64,000 nt of DNA, from contig JAKSZT010000142.1 in the NCBI GenBank assembly GCA_026826555.1, positions 1,421,089 through 1,485,088 on the forward strand, in the 5' to 3' direction. The DNA is from Tolypeutes matacus. Lineage: Eukaryota > Chordata > Mammalia > Cingulata > Chlamyphoridae. The position numbers and the translations under genes are program-made. Below, piece after piece: positions 10,430 to 23,559 of the stretch (its first letter is position 1; every line of letters starts with the position of its first letter). The notes under the pieces were generated by a model that made no database searches, was not told the DNA's origin, and saw only the letters and a list, made by a program, of their open reading frames with translations.

Positions 10430-13107
10430 CAGTAACAGAGAAATAGAACACTAAAGACTTAAGACACATAGAAAACAAATAGTAAAATGACATATATCCT
10501 AACATTTCAGTATTTAATTTATTAAATATAGATGAATTAAACACTCCAATTAAAAGGCAGAGATTTGCAGAATGCATTAAAAAAATAATAATTTATGTTC
10601 TGCCTACAAGATAATCACTTTAGATTCAAAGACATAAATAGTTTGACAGGAAATAGATGGATCAAAAGACATACCAAACTGTGACAGTTTTAATTTGGTG
10701 AATCCTTAAAAGGAGATTATGTCTTTGAACTATCCATACCTGTAGTGTGATTGCATTAAATTCACTTAAGGAGATTTTGATTCGATCACTTGATTAGATC
10801 ACTTTAGGGCTTTTGATTGGATTATATCTGTGAGACATGACACAGTTTGGGTCTCTGCCCTCTTGCTGGGTCTTATATAAACAGAGACACTGAGAGAAAG
10901 GAGATGCAGAGAAAAAGGAAGCTTCTATTTTGATTTTGCCATGTAAGAGAAAGGAGAAGGTAGAGAGAAAAAGGATTCCAGGTTCACCTTCACCTGAGCT
11001 CAATGAGAGAGGCCCTGAGAGCCTGAGAGAGGTCTCAGAATCTGGAGTCATCAGAGTTCAGAGGCATGGGAAGAGGCCTCTGAGGAGCTGGGCCCATGGA
11101 GCAACTCAAGGCTGAGAAGATGAGCCCTGTCATATGGCTAATTACCATGTGGTAGGATGTCAGGGTTACCAATATCTGACTTTGGTGAGAAAGTATCTCT
11201 GATGGTGCCTAATTTGGACATCTTTTGGCCTCAGAATTGTAAGATTTTCACCTAATAAAATTCCCATTATAAAAGCCAACCTATTTCTGGTCCTTTGCAT
11301 TGGTAGCTTTGTGGCAAACTAAGACACATACCAAGAGTAACCAAAAGAAAGCTGGAGTTGCCATCCTAAGAAAATAAATTGGAAAAAAATTGTCACTAGA
11401 AAAGAAACACACATTTTATAATTATATAAGAGCCAATCCATCAAGATGATATAACAAATATACATATATGTATCTACCAAGAGAAATATGAAATGCATGA
11501 AGCGAAAGTTTATGAGATTCAATAATAATAGTGGGAGATTTCAAGTTGCACATTCAGTAATAGATAAGACAGAGGATCTCCAAGACTATAGAAACCTTGA
11601 ACAACTCTATTAATCACCTGGACTTAGCAGACATCTATTGAACCCTCCACTCAATAGTAGTAGCATAAACATTCTTCCCATGTGTACTTTCTCAATGATA
11701 GACCATGTGATAGGTCATACAACAAATTTCAGTAAATTTGAAAGGACTGAAATCATAAAAAGATGTTTAAAAACAATGGAATTAAATTTAGAAATCAAGA
11801 ATGGAAAAAAACTTGAGAAATTCACAACTATGAATAAATTAAACAACATACATCTAGCAACAAAATGGTCAAAGAAGAATTGTAAGAGAAATTAGAAAAT
11901 ATTTTGATATAAATAAAAATGAAAGTATAACATGCCAACACCTAGGTGTAATTTTCTTTATGACCTTGTATTAGGCAATGATTTCTTAGATATCTAAAAC
12001 AAAATCAACCAAAGGAAAAGTAGGTAAATGGATTTCATCAAAATTAAAAACTTTCATATTTAAAATGACACTATCTAGAAGGTTAAAAGACAAGCCACAA
12101 ATTAGGAGAAAATACTTGAAAATCACATATTTGATAAGGGTCTAGTATGCAGAATATATTAATAAAAACTCTTACAACTCTACAATCAAAAGGCAAAGAA
12201 CCCAATATTTAATAAAACACAAGTAAAGGGCTTGAACAAACATATATATGCACATATATATATGCACACTCACACACAAATACCTTTAAGAACATGAAAA
12301 GGTATTCCACAGTATTAGTCATTAGGGAAATGCAAATCAAAACCACAATGACATCCTACTTAACACCCACTAATATGGGTATAATTAAAAAGTGTAAAAT
12401 ATCATACTGGTTAGGATGTGGAGAAAGTGAAGCTTTGTACATTGCTGGTAGGAATGTAAAATGCAGTATCTGTGAAAACTGGCAATTCTTCAAAAATTTA
12501 AAAAGAGATTACCATATGACCCAGCAATTCCATTCCTAGATATATACCCAAGAGAAATGAAAACATACGTTCATAAACAAAACTTGTACACAAATCTTTG
12601 TAGCAATACAACTCACAATAGCCAAAACATGGAAATAACCCAAATATCTATGAACTGATGAACTGATAAACAAAATGTGGTGTATCTACACAATGGAATA
12701 TTATTCAGCATTAAGAAGAAATGAAGTACTGATACATACTAAGTGTATGAATGAACCTTGAAAATAATTATGCGAGGTGATAGAAGCCAGATATGAAAGG
12801 ACACATATTATATGATTCCATTTATATGAAATATCTGGAATAGGCAAATTTATACAGACAAACAGATATTAATAGTAACCAGGGGCTATGGAGTAGGGGA
12901 AATGGATAGTGACTACTTATGGATATAGGGTTTCTTTTTTGAGGTGGGAAAATGTTCTGGAATTTGATAGTGCTGATGATTGCATAACCTTGTAAATACA
13001 ATAAAACCCACTGAATTGTATATTTTAAAAGTATGAATTTCATAAATGCATAGTATATCATTAAAAAATAAGTATACAGTATTCATTAAAAAATAAAAAT
13101 AAAGATC
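10430..13107 (+). mobile_element. Old plus-strand L1 (L1-2), interrupted by an LTR
   Basis: Begins with an ORF2 endonuclease start (ILNINGLNTPIKRQRF-like, about 10500-10580), continues after the LTR insertion with endonuclease sequence (11335-11935), then joins an ORF2 C-terminal part (11950-12800). It ends in an L1M-type 3' UTR ('ataaaacccactgaattgta' near 13000) and A-rich tail (13060-13107). Most of the reverse transcriptase is missing. The two halves might be separate old insertions. Confidence 0.75.
10679..11325 (+). mobile_element. LTR-like insertion in L1-2
   Basis: Interrupts L1 coding sequence. 'acataccaa' occurs at both edges (about 10670-10678 and 11326-11334). The 3' end ('cccattataaaagccaacct ... 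ctaagacaca') resembles the LTRs at 7443-7972 and 20983-21544. TATA-like 'cttatataaa' lies near 10873 and a polyadenylation-like 'aataaaa' near 11254. Exact ends are uncertain by a few bases because the outer dinucleotides do not align neatly with the duplication. Confidence 0.7.
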
Positions 13108-13368
13108 TTCCACTTCTAGCCATGATGGGGGTAACTGGACCTGGACTTATTCTCCCCTTGAAATGAACTAGAAAAATGGACAAAATATATGAAATGAGTG
13201 TATTCAAACATTGGAATATAGGTAACACAAAACTATGATCCCTGATATGAGGGAACAAAGGGGAACAATATTTTCAATCCATTTTCTGTTGTGAGGTACT
13301 TCCTACACCTCAGTGCAGGGAGCATAATCCTAATCAGGGCACAGTTGGCTTTGCTGTTAATGTGGGAA
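13108..13368. other. Unassigned AT-rich sequence
   Basis: Sits between the L1-2 tail and a fragment of the xenarthran repeat. It could be 5' sequence of the following HAL1/L1 ORF1-type element. No gene recognised. Confidence 0.4.
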
Positions 13369-13473
13369 AATGTGGGAGGTGCGGGAACCAGGGCTTATGA
13401 GAACCCCTTATATTTTTAATATGACATTTGTATAATCTAATTATCTTAAAAAAGAAAGAAAGAAAGAAAGAAT
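13369..13473 (+). mobile_element. Xenarthran repeat 3'-end fragment plus (AAAG)n
   Basis: 'gggaggtgcgggaaccagggc' through 'gacatttgtataatctaatt' matches the 3' ends at 4170-4235 and 9355-9425. It is followed by an (AAAG)n stretch at about 13449-13472, consistent with an expanded tail. Only about 80 bases of the element are present. Confidence 0.6.
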
Positions 13474-14940
13474 AATGAAAACAGAGTTTAGGTAGTGAAA
13501 TGTGAATGAATTCTTCATCCAGAATGGAAAAAAAAAGAAGCTTCACAGTGAAAATCTCCAGAAATATGCATAGGGTATCTTGAATATTATTAAATAATAA
13601 TATGGGTGCACAAAGGCTAAAGCTCCAAGAGTATAGGCAGAAAACATCTGTAGAGCTGAAATCTAAATTGCAAGAACTTGCTCTAGGATGTGGCACATAT
13701 GATTTCTGATGAGACAGAGAGAACACTCTTTTCTGAATACCCAGGACATTGATCCTCAAAAAGATAATTCCTTAGGATTTGGACTAATGTAGCTCAGAAA
13801 TGTCTACTCTAAACTCACCCTACAATACTCAAAACAAACATCAAATAATTAACCTGATCCCCAAGTGAGTTAATTGATTGAACAAAGACCAATGTCTTTT
13901 GAAGACTGTAATAAAGAACCCAACATTTAGAGATGTAAAATTTAAAATGTCCATCATTCAAAGTTCCTAGAAATATGAAGGTTGAGAATATGAACCATAG
14001 TCAAGAGACATTGAAATCAATAGAAATAAGCTCAGAAGCCACCAATATTATGGAATTAGAAGGAAGTAACTTTAAAAGAGTAATATAAACATGATCAAGG
14101 ATGTAAGGAAAAGATGAACACAATGAGGAGAGAAACAGAAAACATTAAAAATAACAAAATTGAATTTCTAGAGATGCAAAATATACTATATAAAATGAAT
14201 AGCTCCCCAAATTTGATAAGCAGCAGATTAGATACTATAAAAGAAAAGATCAGTGAATTTTAAGATATAGCAAAGAAAATATCTAAATAGAAGTACAGAG
14301 TCGAAAATAGAAAAGGAAATACTGAATAGAGTTACAAGGCTCTGTAGGACATTATCAATTGGTCTATTATCACATAATTGGAGTCCCAGAAAGAGAGGAG
14401 AGAAGGGAGGTATTGAAAAAAAATTTGTTAAGAAATAATGACCATATTTTTTCCAAATTTGATGAACATTTTAACAAAAATATTAAAGAATCCTTATGAA
14501 CCCCTTGAAGGATAAACTAAAAGAGAATAACACCAAGATATATCACAATTCATTGATAGAAAATTATGATAAAGAAAAAATCTTGCAAGTGTTATTAAAA
14601 AAAGAAAGACCCTGGACAGATGAACCAAAATAAGAACAGCTGAAAATTTCTTATCAGAAGACAGAGGAATAACATTGATGAAGAGTTAGAAGGAAACAAA
14701 GCTGCCAAAAAAGAATAATATATATAGAAAAGCATCCTTTACAAATGAAGGTGAAATAAAAACTTTTAAAATAAAACAAATGGTTAGAAAAAAATCATGG
14801 TTGGCAAACTTCACTACAAAGACAGCAAGTTAAAGGAAGTCCTTCGGACCAAAGGAAGAAATACCAGATGGAAACTTGGAATAAAAGAGTAGTGTCTACT
14901 GGAAATGGTAAATATGCAAAGGGATAAAAATGGCTATTTT
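13474..14940 (+). mobile_element. HAL1 / old L1 ORF1-type element
   Basis: Resembles the 5' and ORF1 part of an old mammalian L1 or half-L1 (HAL1): 'caatgaggagagaaacagaaaac', 'agcagattagatactataaaagaaaagatcagtgaa' and 'ataattggagtcccagaaagagagg' are in the order expected for the ORF1 coiled coil and RNA-binding domain. Coding frames are destroyed. The right part (14700-14900) resembles the segment after ORF1. Confidence 0.7.
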
Positions 14941-15101
14941 CTCATTTTTAAATTTTTTAAACAGAAATTTATACTTCAACTTTCAGACACAATGGAGAAG
15001 CAAGTACCACACATACTCTTCTTCCTGAACCAGCTAAAAACACATAAAATATATGAAAGAAAAGTTTCTATACATTTCCAAGCAATGCAAGAAAGTGTTT
15101 C

Positions 15102-15598
15102 CTATTTCTTTTTTTTAAAATATTTATTCCTTTTTGGTGTACAGTTTTTTGAGCTTCCCCCCACTTGCTGTCTGTGTCCATTCGCGGGGTGATCTTCTGT
15201 GTCTGTTTCCTGCCTTCTCCTCTCATTTTTTTCCTCCAGTCTTTTCACAAGGATTCGATCCTAGGGACCACGGATGTGGGAGAGAAGCACCTTGCCCCTT
15301 GTGCCAACTCAGTTCCTGGTTTATGGTGCATCTTGCCTTGGCTCTCCCCTGTGTCTCTCTTTTGCTGCATCATCATCTTGCTGTGTGGCTCAGTGGGGCC
15401 TGGCTCACCGTGTGGGCCTGGCTCACTGCGCGCATGAGTGGGGGCCGGTTGCTCACCATGTGGGCCTGGCTTGCCGCATGCATGTGCGTGGGCTGGTGGC
15501 TCACCTTGTATTTTTATTTACCAGGAGGTCCCGGGGATCAAACCGGATCCCACCATATGGGAAACAGACGCCCAACCACTTGAGTCACATCTGCCCCC
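15102..15598 (-). mobile_element. DAS-type SINE with internal VNTR, 497 bp
   Basis: Flanked by perfect 13-bp duplications 'aagaaagtgtttc' (15089-15101 and 15599-15611). The T-run at the left is the poly-A tail on the minus strand; the tRNA-like head is at the right (minus strand 'gcagatgtgactcaagtggttggg', an A-box-like segment, then a B-box-like 'ggtttgatccc'). 15385-15505 holds several imperfect 15-30 bp units ('tggctcaccgtgtgggcc'), making it much longer than a usual SINE of this family. The 149-codon plus frame here is a shadow. Confidence 0.92.
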
Positions 15599-15611
15599 AA
15601 GAAAGTGTTTC

Positions 15612-16244
15612 TTGAGGAAGGGGAAACAAATATGGTAAACCCAATAATTGCCCTTGATTTAAATGTTATGTGGAATTTCTTTGGGTAATGCACAAACACA
15701 GATAGCCAGCCAGCTGAGAATGCATGAAAGGACAGCTTTGTTAGATCAAAGTCCCTGGAGAAGAAAAGGGGGAAATGAGTGTGTCAGAGAGACCAGGGCT
15801 TACATAACCTAGGCTCCCATGAGGGTCCATGATATGGGAGGGAAGAAGAGCACATGTGGGTGTTAGGATCTTGCCTTTATTGTGACGCAAAGGGGAGGGG
15901 AAGGCCTTCCCACAGATACTTGGGGGTGGCAATTTTGAAGTACAGGCAAGAAAAACAGAAGCAGCAAAGACTATTTGGTGAAGCTGAGGTCAGCCTCTTA
16001 TTAACTAAACCACATAAGGATACAGGCCTTGCTAGTAAATTATGCAGCATGAAGATGCAAGGTGGCAAGGGGCTGTTTGTAGAAGTGGCAAGGGCCATTT
16101 AGAGAAGCAGCAGCAAGGGTCGTTCAGAGAAGTTAAGTGTAGCTCTAACCCAAACCATATGGAGATGTATGCTTTACTTTTTAGTTACACTCAGGTCAGG
16201 GCTAGCTGGGGTGGTCACTCAGACTACGAAATCACTCCCATTTT
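15612..16244. other. Intergenic sequence, nothing recognised
   Basis: No open frame above 82 codons and no recognised repeat head, LTR end or splice structure. It separates the VNTR SINE from the truncated 3' side of L1-A. Confidence 0.5.
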
Positions 16245-16391
16245 AGTAGTCTTTGCTCCTTTGTCAAAAATCTGATGGCCATAAATGTGATGGTTGATTT
16301 CTGAGTTATTAATTAGATTCCATTAGTCTATATGTCTGTCCTTGTGCCAGTAACATGCTTTTTTGATTATTGTGATTTTGTAATGATTTTT

Positions 16392-16626
16392 TGTTTGTTT
16401 TTTTTTTTTTTTTAGGTCCTGGGGGCCAGGGATTGAACTTGGGATCTTGTATGTGGGAAGCTGGCGCTCAACCCCTGAGCCACATTGGCTCCCCAAATTG
16501 TTTTTTTTTTTTTCATTTGTTTTGCTTGTTGTTTGTTTTTGTTTTTTCAGGAGGCACTGGGAACTGAACCCAGGACTTCCCATATGGGAGGCAGTTGTTC
16601 AACTGCTTAAGCCACATCTGCTTCCC
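16392..16626 (-). mobile_element. DAS-type SINE dimer
   Basis: Two SINE units lie head to tail, each with a T-run (16398-16412 and 16501-16512) and a body containing 'cctgggggccagggattgaa' or 'gcactgggaactgaacccag'. One pair of flanking repeats encloses both: 'tttgtaatgattttt' at 16377-16391 and 'tttgtaatgagtttt' at 16627-16641. The dimer therefore moved as a single unit into L1-A. Confidence 0.9.
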
Positions 16627-16641
16627 TTTGTAATGAGTTTT

Positions 16642-18510
16642 AAGCTTAAGAGGTGTGATTCACCAGCTTCATTTTTCTTTTTCGAAAGATGGTTGTACCT
16701 ATTCAGGGCTCTTTATCCCTCCATATCAATTTGATGATTGGTTTTTCCATTTCTGCAAAGAAGGTCTTTGGAATTTTGATTGAGATTGCATTGAATCTAC
16801 ACATTGCTTTGGGTAGGACTGACAAAATTATATTGTCTTCCAATCCACGAACACAGAATGTTCTTCCATTTATATGGGTCTTCTTTTATTTCTTTTAGCA
16901 ATGTTTTATAGTTTTTGTGTACAAGTCATTTACATCCTTGATTAGATTTATTTCTAGATATCTGATTCTTTTAGTTTTTATTTTTTAATGGAATTCTTTT
17001 CTTGAGTTTTCCTTCCAATTGTTCATTGCTTGTAGATATAAAAGCTACTGATTTTTGGGTGTTGATCTTGTACCCCACCATTTTGTTGAATTCATTTCTT
17101 AACTAAAAGAGAAATGTGGATTTTTCAAGATTTTCTGAATACAAGATCATGTGATCTGCAAATAGGAAAAGTTTTACTTCTTCCTTTCCAATTTGGATGC
17201 CTTTTTTTTCTTCTTGCTAGTATTTAATTGAGGATCTTTGCGTCTATATACATAAGAGATATTGGTATGTAGATTTCTTTTCTTGTGGTATCTTTATCTA
17301 GCTTTGGTGAAGTTGACCTTGTAGAATGAATTAGGGAATGTCCCCTTCTCCAAATATTTTTGGAAGCATTTGAGCAGAGTTGGAGTTAAGTCTTCTTGGA
17401 ATGTTTGGTAGAGGTCCTCTGTGAAGCTCTCTGGTTCTGGGCTTTACTTTGCTGGGAGGTTTTTATTATTGATTCAATTGAAATTGGTTTGCTAAAAGTT
17501 TTTTTCCTCCAATTTTATTGATCTTTTCATGTATCAGCTTTTTGTTTTGTTGGTTCTTTCTATTTTCATTTTCTGTTTCCTTTATCTCTACTCCAATCTT
17601 TGTTATTTCCTTCCTTCTGCTTAGTCTATGTTTAGTTTGCTCCTCTTTTTGTGTTTCTGCCAGCTTTGAGGTTAGGTCTCTGATTTGAACCTTTCATCTT
17701 TTTAAATAAAGCATTTGGAGCTTGAAATTTTCTTCTCATCACTGCCTTTGCTACATGCCATAAGTTTTGGTATGTTGTATTTTCATTTTCATTTGCATCA
17801 AGTAATTTCCTCATTTCTCTTGTGATTTCCTCTTTAATCCATTGGTTGTCTAAGAGAATGGAGGTTAATTTCCACATATTTGTGAATTTTCTATTTCTCC
17901 TTCTGTAATTGATTTCTAGCTTCATTCTGTTGTGATTGGAGAATATACAATGCATGATTTCAATATTTTTGAATTTATTGAGATTTGTTTTGTGACCTAA
18001 CATATGGCCTATCATAGAGAATGATCCTTATGCACTCAAGAAGAATGTGTATTCTCTTTTTATTGGTTGAAGTATTTTTTATATGTGTTTTAGGTCCAGA
18101 TGATTCAGAATATCATTCAAGTCTTGTATTTCCTTATTGATCTTCTGACTACAGGTTCTCTCCATTATTGAAAATGGTGTCTTAAATTCTTATACTATTA
18201 ATGTAGAACTGTCATTTTCTCTCTTCAAATCTGTCATTATTTGCTTCATGTATTTTGTAGCTCTGCAGTTAGATGACTGTATATTTATAACTGTTACATT
18301 TTCTGGTTGAATTTTCCCCTTTCTCAGTATATTATGACTATTTTTGTCCCTTGTAAATGCTTTTGACTTAAAGTTTATTTTACATGATATTAATACTGCT
18401 ATCCAGCTTTCTTCTGCTAACTACTTTCACGGTATATTTTTTCTATCCTACATTTATCTTTGAATTTAAGGTGATTCTCTTGAAGACAGCATATAGTTGG
18501 GACATGCTTT
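16642..18510 (-). pseudogene. L1-A ORF2 remnant (reverse transcriptase and endonuclease)
   Basis: Reverse-strand translation gives L1 ORF2 pieces throughout. One frame of 127 codons at 17632-18015 (with MIGHMLGHKTNLNKFKNIE) is the C-terminal endonuclease region. The catalytic FADD box of the reverse transcriptase, at 17151-17162, reads FADH, so one catalytic aspartate is lost. There is an internal deletion near 17215. The endonuclease start lies beyond L1-B at 25264-25397. Confidence 0.83.
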
Positions 18511-19155
18511 AAAAATTAAAAAAAAAAATCAATTTTATTGTTACATATTAATAAAGCATACAATTCATCCAAAGTGTACAATCAATGGTATTTCCTATAA
18601 TCACTTAGTTATGCATTCATCACTTCAATCATTATTGGAGCGTTTTCTTTATTTCAATAATAATAATAATAAACAACAAAACTAGACAAGCAAACAAGAA
18701 AATTTCCTTACCTCTCAATCTAGCTAAGCTTCTCCCACTGTGCATAGCTGCTGTTTCTGGCTATTTTATCCAAAGTGTATAATCAATAGCTTTTATTATA
18801 ATTACAATGCTATACATTCATCTTCTCAAAAATTTTAGGACAATTTCATTACTTGAAAAAGAAAGACTCCAAATCCCTTAGCATTCGTTCCTCATTACAT
18901 GACAATTAATCTCCTTTCATCTTTATAATTTGATTTATATTTACATTTTATATAAATGGAATCATACAGTATGTAGTACTCTGTGTCTGGTCTCCTTCTC
19001 TTAGTATATTGCTTGTTTGTTTTTTGTCAGATATTATTTTATTTGTCAGATATTAATATTGTGTATTATTAACTTACATTTGTTCTGCTTCAAAGAAAAA
19101 TGGTCTTATATATGCAATTCTACCCATATTCATATTTCACATAATATATTTATAT

Positions 19156-22100
19156 TTAATATATATTTATATATTTATTTCCTAATAGGGCAATCATACA
19201 GTATTTGTCCTTTTGTGTCTGGCTTGCTTCCCTCAACATGATGTCCTCATGGTTCATCCATGATGTCATGAGTTTCATGACTTCATTTCTTCTTACTGCT
19301 GCATAATATTCCATTGTGTGTGCCCTCCAAAATTTCTTTATCCATTCATCAGTTGATGGACACCTGGGTTGTTTCAAACTTTTGACTATTTGAATAATGC
19401 TGCTATGAACATCAGTGTGAAGATTTCTATTCATGGCACTGCTTTCAGTTCTTCTGGGTATATACTTAGCAATGGTATTGACAGGTCCCATGGCAAGTCT
19501 ATATTCAAATTTGATAGGAACTCCTAAACAGTGCTCCACAGTGGGTGTACCATTCTACATTCCCACCAACAGTGAATAACTATTCCTATCTTTCCAAATC
19601 CTCCCCAACATTTACAGTTTTCCAACTTTTAAATAGCGGCCAGTCTAACAGGTGTGAGATGATATCTCTTGTAGTTTTGATATGCATTTCCCTAATCAGG
19701 AGTGATGTTGAACATTTTTTAAATGGGTTTCTTCACCATTTGTATTTCTTCTTTGGATATTTGTCTTTGCAAGATTTTTGCCCATGTTTTTAAATTGGAT
19801 ACATTGCCTTTTTATTGTTGATATGTATGATCTCCTTATATATCACAGATATTATACCCTTATCAGATGTGTGATTGTCAAATATTTTCTCCCAGTGAGT
19901 CTGCTGCCTTTTCACCTTTTAGATAAAGACCTTTGAGGTGCAAAAGTGTTGAATTTTGAGGAGGTCCCATTTATCTATTTTTTTCTTTTGTTGCTCATGC
20001 TTTGGGCATAAGGTTTAATAAACTATCACCTACCACAAGATCTTGAAGATGCTTTCCTTCATTTGATTCTAGAAGTTTTATGGTTGTTGTTTTTATAATT
20101 AAGTCCTTGATCCATTTTGAATTAATTTTTGTATAAGGTATGAGGTATACTTTTGGATATGGCTATCCAGTTCTCCCAGCACCATTTGTTGAATAGACTG
20201 TTCTGGCCCAGTTGGGTGGGCTTAACAACCTTGTCAAAAATTGCTTGACTGTCAATGTGAGGGTCAATTTCTGAGTTCTAGATTTAGTTACATTGGTCAA
20301 TCCATTTGTCCTTATGCTATTTTTACCCCTGTAGCTAAGTAATATTCTTTAAAGTCAGGAAGTGAGTGTCCTCCAACTTTGTTCTTCTTTTTAACACATT
20401 TTTTTTTGCTCTTCAGGGCTTCTTACACTTCCAAACAAATTTGATTATTTGCTTTTCAATTTCTACAAAGGCTGTTGGGATTTTTATTAGGATTGCCTTG
20501 AATCTGTAAATCAGTTTGAGTAGATCTGACATCTTTATGATATTCAGTCTTCCAATCCATAGACATGGAATGTCCTTCCATTTATTTAAGTCTTCTTCAG
20601 TTTCTTTTTTATAGTTTTCTGAAGACACATCTTTTATGTCCTTGGTTAAGTTTATTCCTAATATTTGATTGTTTTAGTCATTATTATAAATGGATTTTTT
20701 TCCTGATTTCCTCCTCAGATTGCATGTTGGTAGTGTATAGAAATGTTATTGATTTTTGCATATTAATGTTGTATACCGCCACTTTGCTGCACTTGTTTAT
20801 TAATTCTGGTAGGTTTGTTATGGATTTTTCAGGGTTTTCTAGATATAGGATCATGACATCAGTGAACAGTGAAGATTTTCCTTCTTCCTTTCCTATTTGG
20901 GTGCTTTTTTATTTCTTTATCTAGCCTAATTGTTCTAGCTAGAACTTTTAGCACAATATTGAATAATAATGGTGACAGTGGGTGTATTAGTCCGCCAAAG
21001 GGGTGCTGATGCAAAATACCAGAAATCTGTTGGCTTTTATAAAGGGTATTTATTTGGAGTAGAAGCTTACAATTACCAGGCCATAAAGCATAGGTTACTT
21101 CCCTCACCAAAATCTATTGACACGTGTTGGAACAAGATGGCTGCTGACATCTGCCAAGAGTTCAGGCTTCCTGGGTTCCTATCTTTTCAGGTCTTGTTTT
21201 TCTCTGAGTTCAGCTGCCCTACTCTCTCCACAATGCCAGCTGTAGACTCTCAGGTGACCACTCTGTCTCTCCCTGGGGTTCAGCTGCTCTGCTCCTCTGT
21301 GTGCTTACTTCCCGGGCTCCAGCTCAAAACTCCAACCTCCTTTCTCTGTGGTGCAGTTTCTCTGTGAGTCCCTGCCCCCATGTCCTACTGACATGGCCCA
21401 ATCAAAGTCTTAATCATTATTTAATCAAGTAAAAGTAAAACCCCTGAATCCAATACACTCTAATATGCCCAGAGGAAAAGATCAGTTTACAAACATAATC
21501 CAATACTTCTTTTTGGAATTCATCAATAATATTAAACTGCTATAGTGGGCATCCTTGTCTTTTTCCTGATTTAAGTGGAAAAGCTTTCAGTCTTTCTCCA
21601 CTGCATACAATGCTAGCTGTAGTTTTTACATATATGCACTTTACCATATTGAGAAAGCTTCCTTCTATTCCTATATTCTGGACTGTTTTTATCAAGAAAG
21701 AGTGCTGTATTTTGTCAAATGCCTTTCTGTATTAATTGGGAGGATCGTGTGATTTTTCTTCTGCAATTTATCAATGTGTTTTATTACACTAATTGATTTT
21801 CTTGCATTGAACCACCTTGGGATAAAACCCTCTTGATCATGGTGTAAAATTCTCTTAATGTGCTTTTGAATTCCTTTTGCAAGTATTTTGTTGAGGATTT
21901 TTGCATCTATATTCATTAGATATATTGGTCTGTAATTTTCTTTTTTAATAGTATCTTTATCTGTTTTGGTATTAGGGTGATGTTGGCTTAATAGAATGAG
22001 TTTGGTAGCATTCTCTTCTGTTCAATTTTTTGGAAGAGCTTGAGTAAGATCAGTATTGGTTCATCTTTGAATGATTGGTAGAATGCACCTGTGAAACTGT

Positions 22101-23497
22101 CTGTTTCTGGGCTTTTCATTATGGGGAGCTGTTTGATGACTGTTTCAATCTCTTCACATGTGATTGGTTTGTTGAGGTCTTCTATTTCTTCTAAAGTCAG
22201 TATAGGTGGTTCATGTGCTTCCAGGAATTTGTCCATCTCATTTACATTGTATAGTTTTTTGGTGTACAGTTGTTCATAGTATCCTCTTATTATTTCTATA
22301 GGGTCAGTGGTAATGTCCCCCTTCTCATTTCTGATTTTATTTATTTGTGCCTTCTCTCCTTTTCTCTTTGTCAGTGTAGTTAAGGGCTTTTTGATTTTGT
22401 TAATCTTCTCAAAGAACCAACTTGTGGTTTTGTTGATTATCTCTATTTTTTTTTGTTGTTGTTGTTCTCAATTTCATCTTTTTCTGCTCTGCTCTTTACT
22501 ATTTCTTTCTTTTGGCTTGCTTTGGTATTAATTTGCTGTTCTTTTTCTAATTCTTCCAGGTGTTCACTTACATCATCAATTTTAGCTCTTTCTTTTTTTA
22601 AATGTAAGCATTGAGGGCTATAAATTTCCCTCACAGCATTGCCTTTGCAGTGTTCTATAAATTTTGATAAGTTGTGTTCTCATTTTCATTCGTCTCAAGA
22701 TATTTGCTGAATTTTCCTGCAATTTCTTCTTTGACCCACTAATTAAGAGTGTGTTGTTTAATCTCCATATATTTATGAATTTTCCCTTTTTCTGTCCATT
22801 ATTTATTTCCATCTTCATTCTGTTATGATCAGAGTAAGTGTTTTGTTTAATTTCAATCTTTTTAAATTTATTGAGACTTTTCTTGTGACCCAACATATGG
22901 TCTAAGTTGGAGAAGGATCCATGAGTACTTGAAAAGAATGTATATCCTGCTGCTTTGGGGTGCAATGCTCTATAGATGTCTGTTAGGTCTAGTGCATTTA
23001 TCAGATTATTCAAGTTCTGTTTCTTTATTTATCCTCTATACAGATATTCTATTCAATACTGACAGTGGTGTATTGACATCTCCAACTATTATTATAGAGG
23101 TACTTATTTCTCTCTTCAGCTTTGCCAGTGTGTGCCTCATGTACCTTGGGGCACTGAGGTTAGGTGCATAAATAGTTAGAATAGTTATTTCTTCTGGTTG
23201 AATTGCTTCTTTTATTAATATATAATGACATTCTTCATCCCTTATAACAGTTTTGCATTTAAAATCTATTTTGTATTTTAGTAATATTGCTATGCCAGCT
23301 CTTTGTTGATTACTGTTTTCCAACCTTTCACTTTTAACCCAGTTGTGTCCTTACATCTAAGGTGAGTCTCTTGTAGACAACATATAGATGGCTTATTTTT
23401 TAAAAATTTGTTCTATCATTCTGTGTCTTTTGTTTTGGGAGTTCAAGTCATAAACGTTCAATGTTATAACTGTAAAGGCATTAGTTACTTCATCCAT
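19156..23497 (-). pseudogene. L1-B ORF2 pseudogene
   Basis: L1 ORF2 encodes an endonuclease and reverse transcriptase that carry out target-primed reverse transcription. The minus-strand ATG at 23495-23497 opens MDEVTNAFTVITLNV, followed by the endonuclease (for example frames at 23036-23323 and 22618-23013), the reverse transcriptase and the C-terminal region to 19156. At 20855-20866 the catalytic FADD box reads FTDV, so the second aspartate is gone. The 562-bp solo LTR at 20983-21544 and many frameshifts also break it. Confidence 0.9.
20983..21544 (-). mobile_element. Solo LTR inside L1-B, minus strand
   Basis: Flanked by 5-bp duplications 'gtggg' (20978-20982 and 21545-21549). Removing it restores the L1 text 'ggtgacagtgggcatccttg'. 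It is the same family as 7443-7972 in reverse: shared 'ggcagccatcttgctccaac'-type text and the end 'ggactaataca'. The outer 5' end reads TATAGCAG where the other copy has TGTAGCAG, a point change in the terminal TG. The 132-codon plus frame is a shadow. Confidence 0.93.
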
Positions 23498-23559
23498 TTT
23501 GACCTTTGCTTTCTGTTGTTGTATCATACTATAGTCTATTTTTTCACCCTTTCTAATAT

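Noticed and set aside
15134..15583. 149-codon plus-strand frame
   Set aside because: Entirely inside a SINE on the opposite strand; the periodic text reflects the VNTR.
16392..16626. Two independent SINE insertions
   Set aside because: Only one pair of target duplications surrounds both units, so a dimer is the simpler reading.
20969..21367. 132-codon plus-strand frame
   Set aside because: Lies within the minus-strand solo LTR inside L1-B.
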